Part shown: positions 58,068 through 64,000 of the stretch, one piece after another | Position numbering within the stretch: position 1 is the first letter of the stretch | How the letters are laid out: every line of letters begins with the position of its first letter | Source of the DNA: Chryseobacterium jejuense | GTDB lineage: Bacteria; Bacteroidota; Bacteroidia; Flavobacteriales; Weeksellaceae | Reading direction: 5' to 3' | DNA length: 64,000 nucleotides | NCBI RefSeq assembly: GCF_017877355.1 | Contig: NZ_JAGIPR010000001.1 | Location: 496,001 to 560,000, forward strand | The notes under the pieces: model-generated | The model's input: the letters and a program-made list of their open reading frames with translations, nothing else | Database searches by the model: none | What the model was told of the DNA's origin: nothing | Position numbers and translations under genes: made by a program

Positions 58068-59192
58068 TTAGTTCTTAATGCTTTGTTGTTGAGGTTTTAC
58101 TTCTACAGGGTTTTCTGTGTTGTCATAGAAAAGCCATTCAATAGCTCTCGGGAATTCCTGTGACCAGTAAAATTCACTGTGGGTTCCTTCAGGATTGATA
58201 TTGGTTCTGAATTCAAAATCGAAAAGGTTCTTTTTCTCCCATCTTTTCAGATATTCTTCAAAAATATGAATTCTTTTGACCATTTTAGATCCTTCCTGAC
58301 CGCCGCCATATAAGTATATTTTTGTTTTAAATGGAACCCGGAAGCTCATCATTGGAAAGTTATTATTCGGTTCCACCCATAGAGAAGGCGAGAAGATTAA
58401 TAATTTTGAATACACTTCAGGATAAAGAAATCCACTGTAGATACTGATTAATGCTCCTAGAGAGCTGCCGCCAATTCCTGTATTGTCACGGTCTTTTTTA
58501 GTACGGTAATTTTCATCTACGTAAGGCTTTAAAGTGTCGGTGATAAAGCGAATATATTTCTTGCCTTCTGAGCCATTGGCAATATTGTCATTATCAAAGA
58601 TGTATTCTTTAATGCGCTCTTCGCTCCCATGTTCTATAGCGATTATGATAACATCACCACGTCCATATTCTGCAAGAATAGAAAGTTTTTTATCAATTTC
58701 CCAGTTCCCGAAACCACTTCCTTCATTGAACAGGTTTTGAGCATCCTGAAGGTATAAAACAGGATAGCTTTTATCCGAAGTATGATAATCATAAGGAAGC
58801 ACTGCCCAGATTTTGCGGTAACGATCCAGTTGCGGGATATAGAATTTTTCGGAAATCACTTCAGCCGTAGGGAAGAACTCTTTCTTGAAAGGTCCCCAGT
58901 TTAACCTCCATTTCTCTATGGTATCGGATGTTTTCTGCAGTGATTTTTTTGCTTTCCGGTTAGGAGTGATATTGCCATATTTATCCAGTTCTACATTTTC
59001 CCAGCCTCCTTTGGTGAATTTGTACTCAATTTCATCAGGAAACATTTCGTCTTCAATTTCTATGAAATAGTGACGGGAATCTGATTGCTGGAGCTGAAAA
59101 CGATAGTCTTTGGGATTCCAATTGTTGAAATTCCCAGTGATAAATACAGGTCTGTCGTCTTTTTCATCAGTATAAAGTTCGAACCTCATCAT
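58068..59192 (-). CDS. CBM48-like domain fused to esterase
   Basis: A 374-residue two-domain protein. Residues about 1-85 form a small glycogen-binding CBM48/AMPK-type domain (Phe-Ile-Thr-Gly-Asn-Phe-Asn-Asn-Trp-Asn, similar to glgB's own domain). Residues about 110-355 form an esterase D/enterochelin-esterase-like alpha/beta hydrolase with Gly242-Ser-Ser244-Leu-Gly246 and a late His in Gly-Thr-His-Ser-Glu-Phe. No signal is visible. It is the first gene of the minus-strand cluster, four bases before the aminopeptidase, and diverges from glgB. A Met one codon later is an alternative start. Confidence 0.85.
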   Translation of the reverse strand: MMRFELYTDEKDDRPVFITGNFNNWNPKDYRFQLQQSDSRHYFIEIEDEMFPDEIEYKFTKGGWENVELDKYGNITPNRKAKKSLQKTSDTIEKWRLNWGPFKKEFFPTAEVISEKFYIPQLDRYRKIWAVLPYDYHTSDKSYPVLYLQDAQNLFNEGSGFGNWEIDKKLSILAEYGRGDVIIIAIEHGSEERIKEYIFDNDNIANGSEGKKYIRFITDTLKPYVDENYRTKKDRDNTGIGGSSLGALISIYSGFLYPEVYSKLLIFSPSLWVEPNNNFPMMSFRVPFKTKIYLYGGGQEGSKMVKRIHIFEEYLKRWEKKNLFDFEFRTNINPEGTHSEFYWSQEFPRAIEWLFYDNTENPVEVKPQQQSIKN

Positions 59193-59273
59193 AAGTGTTT
59201 AATAAATTGTTAGGTTGCTAAATTTATAAAAAAAGATTGTTTGGGAATCATAAAAAAGTGAATTAAAAAATGA

Positions 59274-59281
59274 TATATTTG
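59274..59281 (+). promoter_or_regulatory. Candidate -7 box (TATATTTG) before glgB
   Basis: TATATTTG, 110 bases before the glgB start in a 199-base divergent gap. The nearest TTTG upstream is 30 bases away, so the match is partial. Confidence 0.3.
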
Positions 59282-59391
59282 ATAGGAAACGAAAGAGAGA
59301 AACTAACTTGATAATTATTTGACGAATAATTCATCGCTAATGTCAGTATTTTTCGTAGTTTCAGACAAAATATAAATACAAACTGATCTTG

Positions 59392-61338
59392 ATGAATTCT
59401 GTTAAAACCTATACGCTTTTCACCGATCATGATGTGTATCTTTTTAAAGAAGGTAGACATTATAAGCTGTATAGTAAATTTGGAACCCATTCTGTAGAAA
59501 AGGATGGTGTAAAAGGAGTTTATTTTTCAGTTTGGGCCCCTCATGCTAAAAAAGTTTCTGTGATAGGAGACTTTAATAATTGGAATCATAAAGATCATAT
59601 TCTGTTTCCAAGATGGGACGGATCCGGGATCTGGGAAGGCTTTATAGAAGACTTACCATGGGGAACTTTATATAAATATGCTATTGAAACAGCAAGAGGG
59701 GAAATCTTAGAAAAAAGTGATCCTTATGCTTTAAGCTGGGAACAGAATATTCAGGCAGCTTCATTGGTTTCTACAACCTGGTATGAATGGAATGATAAGG
59801 ATTGGATGGAGAACCGTGGAGGGAAAAACAGCCTGGATGCACCTATATCCGTTTATGAATTGCATTTAGGTTCATGGGTTAGAGAAGGTAATGATCCCGA
59901 TAAGTTTTTGAACTATCGTGATATCGCAAAGAAACTTGTTCCTTATATAAAAGAAATGGAGTTTACCCATGTAGAATTTATGCCGGTGATGGAGTACCCT
60001 TATGATCCAAGCTGGGGATATCAGATCACGGGATTTTATGCAGCTACCTCACGTTTTGGTTCACCACAGGATCTGATGTTTCTGATTGATGAACTTCATC
60101 AAAATAATATAGGCGTTATCCTGGATTGGGTTCCATCCCATTTTCCGGGAGATGCCAATGGACTTCACCGTTTTGACGGTTCCTATTTATATGAACATGA
60201 AGATCCGAGAAAAGGATTTCATCCCGATTGGAAATCACATATTTTCAATTATGGAAGAAATGAAGTGAAATCTTTCCTGATTTCCAATGCGATGTTCTGG
60301 CTGGATCGATATCATGCAGATGGACTTCGTGTAGATGCGGTAACTTCAATGCTTCATCTGGATTATTCAAGGAATGAAGGCGAATGGGAACCTAATATAT
60401 ATGGCGACAATGTTAATCTTGAAGCGAAAGCCTTTCTACAGGAGTTTAATACTGCTGTTTACAAAGAATTTGGGAACAGTATTATAACGATTGCTGAAGA
60501 AAGTTCAGATTTTCCTATGCTTACCAAACCTGTTCATGATGGCGGAGTGGGCTTTGGAATGAAATGGATGATGGGCTGGATGCATGATACATTGGATTAT
60601 TTCAAGGAAGACTTTGTCAACAGGAAGTTCCATCATCATAAACTTACGTTTGCTTCCATGTATATGTATAATGAAAATTATATGATGCCTTTGTCTCATG
60701 ATGAAGTGGTACACGGAAAAGCAAGTCTGATCTATAAAATGAAGGGTGATGAATGGCAGAAGTTTGCCAATCTTCGTACCTTGTATGTATATATGTATAC
60801 CCATCCGGGCGCTAAGTTGCTTTTTATGGGTGATGAATTCGGGCAAACCAGCGAATGGAATTTTACCCGAAGTCTTGATTGGCATTTGTTGGAATATCCT
60901 GTTCATAAAGGATTGCAGGATCTGGTAAAAGAGTTGAATCATTTATACAGAACTGAATCCGCTTTATATGAAAATCAGTTTGATAAACATGGGTTTGAAT
61001 GGATAGAAGCAGATGATCTGGAAAACTCTGTATATGTTTATCTTAGGAAAGGAAAAAGAAAAGATGATGTTTTGATGACCATCTTAAATCTGGCTCCAAA
61101 AGTCTTGGATTACAAAATAAAGATTCCCAACGGAACCCACTGGGAAGTAGTTTTTAACTCCGATGATGAAATGTACAGTGGAAGTGGAGTGATATCCGAG
61201 GTCTTGGAAGAAAAATATGAAGAAGAAACAGAGTATCAAAAGTTTATGACCATCAAATTACCGCCCCTGGCAGGAATTATTTTGAGGCAGGAAAAAGATA
61301 AAAAATATAAATTACACAGAATTAAACACAGAAGATAA
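59392..61338 (+). CDS. glgB: 1,4-alpha-glucan branching enzyme
   Basis: A 648-residue GH13 enzyme that cuts alpha-1,4 chains and re-attaches them by alpha-1,6 links in glycogen. An N-terminal CBM48 (Phe-Ser-Val-Trp-Ala-Pro-His-Ala...Gly-Asp-Phe-Asn-Asn-Trp-Asn) is followed by the TIM barrel with Asp-Trp-Val-Pro-Ser-His-Phe, nucleophile Asp in Gly-Leu-Arg-Val-Asp-Ala-Val, acid Glu in Ile-Ala-Glu-Glu-Ser-Ser and Leu-Ser-His-Asp-Glu-Val-Val-His-Gly-Lys. It starts the glycogen operon; glgA begins two bases after its stop. ATG 59392 is the first ATG of the frame. Confidence 0.96.
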   Translation: MNSVKTYTLFTDHDVYLFKEGRHYKLYSKFGTHSVEKDGVKGVYFSVWAPHAKKVSVIGDFNNWNHKDHILFPRWDGSGIWEGFIEDLPWGTLYKYAIETARGEILEKSDPYALSWEQNIQAASLVSTTWYEWNDKDWMENRGGKNSLDAPISVYELHLGSWVREGNDPDKFLNYRDIAKKLVPYIKEMEFTHVEFMPVMEYPYDPSWGYQITGFYAATSRFGSPQDLMFLIDELHQNNIGVILDWVPSHFPGDANGLHRFDGSYLYEHEDPRKGFHPDWKSHIFNYGRNEVKSFLISNAMFWLDRYHADGLRVDAVTSMLHLDYSRNEGEWEPNIYGDNVNLEAKAFLQEFNTAVYKEFGNSIITIAEESSDFPMLTKPVHDGGVGFGMKWMMGWMHDTLDYFKEDFVNRKFHHHKLTFASMYMYNENYMMPLSHDEVVHGKASLIYKMKGDEWQKFANLRTLYVYMYTHPGAKLLFMGDEFGQTSEWNFTRSLDWHLLEYPVHKGLQDLVKELNHLYRTESALYENQFDKHGFEWIEADDLENSVYVYLRKGKRKDDVLMTILNLAPKVLDYKIKIPNGTHWEVVFNSDDEMYSGSGVISEVLEEKYEEETEYQKFMTIKLPPLAGIILRQEKDKKYKLHRIKHRR

Positions 61339-61340
61339 AA

Positions 61341-62747
61341 ATGGTTATCTATCATTTAAGCACAGAATGTTATCCTATAGCAAAAGTGGGTGGACTGGCA
61401 GACGTTGTCGGGGCACTTCCAAAATATCAGAATAAAATAAAAGGAATAGACGCCAAGGTGGTAATGCCATGGTATAACAAACCTTTTGTTCATGAACATG
61501 AATTTGAGGTGGTATTTGATGGATTTATTCATCAGGGATCCAATATGCTGCAGGTTCAGGTGATGAAGGAAAAGACAAATGTATTGGGGTTTGAACTTTA
61601 CATGGTGAAAATTCCCGGGTTGCTGGATAGAGACAATCCTTATGGCTATCAGGATGAAAGTTTCCAGTTTTTGGCCTTTCAGCAGGCTATTCTGCATTGG
61701 TTGTGCGCGATGGAATTGAAGCCGGATGTTCTCCATTGCCATGATTACCATACAGGGCTGGTTCCTTTTATGGTGGAACATTGTCCTGAATTTAGCTTTT
61801 TACAAGGGGTAAAAACTATTGGGACTATCCATAACGGAGAATATCAGGGAATGATGAATTGGAATATGGCGAACTATATGCCTTCATTTGATGCCTATAA
61901 ATGGGGATTAATGGATTGGAATGGTTTTATGAATCCACTGGCAAGTATGATTAAATGTTCGCATGCTTTTACCACAGTGTCTGAAGGATATCTGGAAGAA
62001 CTTTTCATTAGTTTCCGTGGACTTGAAAGTCTGGTTCGTCAGGAATTTGGGAAAGCCTATGGCATCATCAACGGAATTGATGCCGAAGTCTGGAACCCGG
62101 AAACCGATCCGATGCTGGATTTTAACTTTAACAGTAAAAATGCAGTGGCCCAAAAGAAGAAAAATAAAGAAAAATTGTGTAAAGAATACGGCCTGAACCC
62201 GAAACTTCCTCTGTTTGCATTCATTGGAAGATTTGCTACGGAAAAAGGAGCAGATCTGTTACCGGATGTAGTATGGAAAAGTATCAAACAAAGCTATGGA
62301 GCCTTAAATATCATGATCCTGGGCTCAGGAAATACCTATATTGAGAATAAACTTAAGGAATACGACTATACCTATACCAATTTTGCTTTGGATTTAGGAT
62401 ATAAAGAACACCTTTCTCATAAGATCTATGCTTCGGCAGACTTTCTGTTGATGCCGTCAAGAGTAGAGCCATGTGGTTTAAATCAGATGTACTCTATGAG
62501 ATATGGAACCGTTCCTGTAGTAAGATATACTGGTGGATTGAAAGATACAGTAGAAGATATTTCAACGGGTGGAGCAGGACTGAACTTTACGTATCCCGGG
62601 GTAGATGATATTGTACATGCGATGAACAGAGCGATTGGGATCTATAATCAAAAGGGGATGATGAAAGAACTTATTCATGCCAATATGAATTTTGACTTTG
62701 CATGGGAGAAATCTGCAGAAAAATATATAGCTTTATATAATAGCTGA
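61341..62747 (+). CDS. glgA: Glycogen synthase
   Basis: A 468-residue GT5 enzyme that adds glucose from ADP-glucose to glycogen. The N-terminal nucleotide-sugar loop is Ala-Lys-Val-Gly-Gly-Leu-Ala-Asp-Val-Val; His-Cys-His-Asp-Tyr-His-Thr-Gly, Ile-Gly-Arg-Phe-Ala-Thr-Glu-Lys-Gly and Pro-Ser-Arg-Val-Glu-Pro-Cys-Gly-Leu-Asn-Gln are typical of the bacterial enzyme. It lies two bases after glgB, so the two are translated in series. It is slightly shorter than the E. coli enzyme, as in many flavobacteria. Confidence 0.96.
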   Translation: MVIYHLSTECYPIAKVGGLADVVGALPKYQNKIKGIDAKVVMPWYNKPFVHEHEFEVVFDGFIHQGSNMLQVQVMKEKTNVLGFELYMVKIPGLLDRDNPYGYQDESFQFLAFQQAILHWLCAMELKPDVLHCHDYHTGLVPFMVEHCPEFSFLQGVKTIGTIHNGEYQGMMNWNMANYMPSFDAYKWGLMDWNGFMNPLASMIKCSHAFTTVSEGYLEELFISFRGLESLVRQEFGKAYGIINGIDAEVWNPETDPMLDFNFNSKNAVAQKKKNKEKLCKEYGLNPKLPLFAFIGRFATEKGADLLPDVVWKSIKQSYGALNIMILGSGNTYIENKLKEYDYTYTNFALDLGYKEHLSHKIYASADFLLMPSRVEPCGLNQMYSMRYGTVPVVRYTGGLKDTVEDISTGGAGLNFTYPGVDDIVHAMNRAIGIYNQKGMMKELIHANMNFDFAWEKSAEKYIALYNS

Positions 62748-62784
62748 TATTACACAAGTTTTTTCTTTTTTATCAATCATAATA

Positions 62785-63285
62785 TTGCTATCTTCCTGTA
62801 AAAAAGAAGATGATGGACTTCATAATGGTTATTTTTGGTTATACGGAGCGGGTCTTAAAGATATGTATAGGGAAGAAGCAACCAAGGCCATCTCTGAAAA
62901 ATGGAAAATAAAATGGGTAGATGCCGGAGGCTGTGTAATTGATGATGAAACATTAAAAAAGATAACTGACACCAATAAAAAAACTCGGGAAGCCATCGAA
63001 AAGAAGTGTGGTGAAGGCTGGGCTTTGAGATATAACAAGGATATTGAGGATTTTATGATGAAACGGGTAGATGTAATGGATGTACTTATCGTAAACAAAC
63101 TATTCCGAAGCAAGTTGAGAGATCATAATATTCCCATTGATGATGTAGATAAAGAAATAAAAGTACTTAATGATAAGGGGCAGTATGAAGTAGCTGTAAT
63201 TAATCCGAAGCTGAAATATGAAAATAAAATAGGTTTCAGAGTTAATGTAGACACCAATAAAAGAACAGTAAACTTAGTAAAATAA
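62785..63285 (+). CDS. Lipoprotein-like protein between glgA and glgC, start unclear
   Basis: About 166 residues from a TTG at 62785. The sequence around the start reads Phe-Leu-Ser-Ile-Ile-Ile-Leu-Leu-Ser-Ser-Cys, a lipoprotein signal and lipobox, but its hydrophobic part lies upstream of the TTG where no ATG, GTG or TTG exists before the in-frame stop at 62728. Either a rare ATT/ATA start is used (62749 is in frame) or the start is damaged. The rest has a charged helix-rich chain with three Cys, no known family. It is inserted in the glycogen operon, 16 bases before glgC. Confidence 0.55.
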   Translation: MLSSCKKEDDGLHNGYFWLYGAGLKDMYREEATKAISEKWKIKWVDAGGCVIDDETLKKITDTNKKTREAIEKKCGEGWALRYNKDIEDFMMKRVDVMDVLIVNKLFRSKLRDHNIPIDDVDKEIKVLNDKGQYEVAVINPKLKYENKIGFRVNVDTNKRTVNLVK

Positions 63286-63301
63286 AAAACGCAATGTATT
63301 T

Positions 63302-64000
63302 ATGAACCGAAATGTAATCTCTATTGTACTGGGCGGTGGAAGAGGAACAAGATTATTCCCGTTAACGCATACCAGATCAAAACCGGCAGTTCCTATTGCA
63401 GGAAAATACAGGCTGGTTGATATCCCTATTTCAAACTGTCTGAACTCAGGACTGAATAAAATCCTGGTACTTACACAGTTTAATTCAGCATCTCTGAATT
63501 CACATATTAAGAATTCTTATCACTTTGATATCTTCAGTAAAGGTTTTGTAGATATTCTGGCTGCTGAACAGAATGTTGAAAATGACAGCTGGTATCAAGG
63601 TACAGCAGATGCCGTACGCCAGTCGATGAAGCATCTTGAAAAATATGATTATGACTATATCTTAATTCTTTCAGGAGATCAGCTTTATCAGATGGATTTC
63701 CGAGAAATGCTCGATTTTCACATTGAAAACGGAGGTGATGTTACTATTGCTACAATTCCTGTAAATGCTAAGGATGCCACCGGTTTCGGGATCTTAAAAT
63801 CCGATGATGAGGGAAATATCACGTCTTTCTATGAAAAGCCGAATTATGAGATGTTGGAAGGTTTGCAATCTGAAGTTTCGGAGGAGAATAAACACAGAGG
63901 TAAGGAATACCTGGCTTCCATGGGAATCTATATCTTCACTAAAACTATCCTTAAGAAAATGTTTGATGAAGGAGCAGGTGATGATTTCGGAAAAGATATT
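63302..64000 (+). CDS. glgC: Glucose-1-phosphate adenylyltransferase, N-terminal part
   Basis: The first 233 codons of ADP-glucose pyrophosphorylase, which makes ADP-glucose from glucose-1-phosphate and ATP for glgA; the gene runs off the right edge. The catalytic N-terminus is seen as Leu-Gly-Gly-Gly-Arg-Gly-Thr-Arg-Leu-Phe-Pro-Leu-Thr, followed by Lys-Pro-Ala-Val-Pro-Ile-Ala-Gly-Lys-Tyr-Arg-Leu-Val-Asp, Gly-Thr-Ala-Asp-Ala-Val-Arg and Leu-Ser-Gly-Asp-Gln-Leu-Tyr. It is the last visible gene of the glgB-glgA-lipoprotein-glgC set. Start at ATG 63302. Confidence 0.95.
   Translation, partial: MNRNVISIVLGGGRGTRLFPLTHTRSKPAVPIAGKYRLVDIPISNCLNSGLNKILVLTQFNSASLNSHIKNSYHFDIFSKGFVDILAAEQNVENDSWYQGTADAVRQSMKHLEKYDYDYILILSGDQLYQMDFREMLDFHIENGGDVTIATIPVNAKDATGFGILKSDDEGNITSFYEKPNYEMLEGLQSEVSEENKHRGKEYLASMGIYIFTKTILKKMFDEGAGDDFGKDI

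Noticed and set aside
49657..59192. Microviridin/graspetide-type peptide cluster
   Set aside because: ATP-grasp genes are present, but no precursor with a leader and repeated core motif is seen, and the ligases look like free-amino-acid types.
1..64000. CRISPR arrays, prophage, insertion sequences, tRNA or rRNA genes
   Set aside because: No evenly spaced repeats, integrase, transposase, phage structural genes or cloverleaf-forming segments were recognised when reading both strands.

Overview
This window comes from a low-GC member of the Bacteroidota, most likely a Chryseobacterium-like flavobacterium. The evidence is direct: several genes carry TAnnTTTG -7 boxes, some with a TTTG about 19 bases upstream, which is the Bacteroidetes-type promoter. 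Secreted proteins have short signal peptides ending in Ala-Gln. No tRNA, rRNA, CRISPR array, phage, transposase or integrase was seen. The genus is inference.

Layout. 1-5.4 kb: end of a glycosyltransferase, a cupin, lpdA, and a TetR regulator with an SDR oxidoreductase. 5.5-12.9 kb: a CvfB-like S1 RNA-binding protein, then a TetR-TolC-adaptor-RND efflux operon with paired operators over its promoter. 13-23.1 kb: secreted and hypothetical proteins, including a J-domain/KTSC fusion, a retropepsin-like protein, two tandem paralogues, and a TPR gene paired with a WG/Sel1-repeat gene. 23.3-29.4 kb: mostly minus-strand housekeeping and accessory genes, including an apparent six-gene run from an HPP membrane protein to a NudK-like hydrolase. 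29.6-35.7 kb: a methyltransferase, an AraC/iron alcohol dehydrogenase pair, a tail-less ssb, an HRDC protein and hisS.

35.8-41.2 kb holds an expanded family of PH-like/SHOCT proteins: three with N-terminal zinc ribbons, one without, and a decayed SHOCT fragment, together with a GNAT and a membrane protein. 41.6-46.4 kb is a compact cyanophycin module: isoaspartyl peptidase and cyanophycinase on one strand, cyanophycin synthetase divergent, so synthesis and complete breakdown of an Asp-Arg storage polymer sit together. A TPR-HTH membrane regulator and a class C beta-lactamase lipoprotein follow.

49.6-59.2 kb is the most unusual region: nine collinear minus-strand genes encoding two clear ATP-grasp ligases, a probable third, a GCS2 carboxylate-amine ligase, a class I glutamine-amidotransferase-fold protein, two esterase-fold hydrolases, an M17 aminopeptidase and a small unknown protein. 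This looks like a pathway that makes and trims an amide- or peptide-bonded molecule; its product cannot be read from the sequence. Its first gene has a glycogen-binding-like domain and diverges from a glycogen operon (glgB, glgA, a lipoprotein gene, glgC) that runs off the end of the window.
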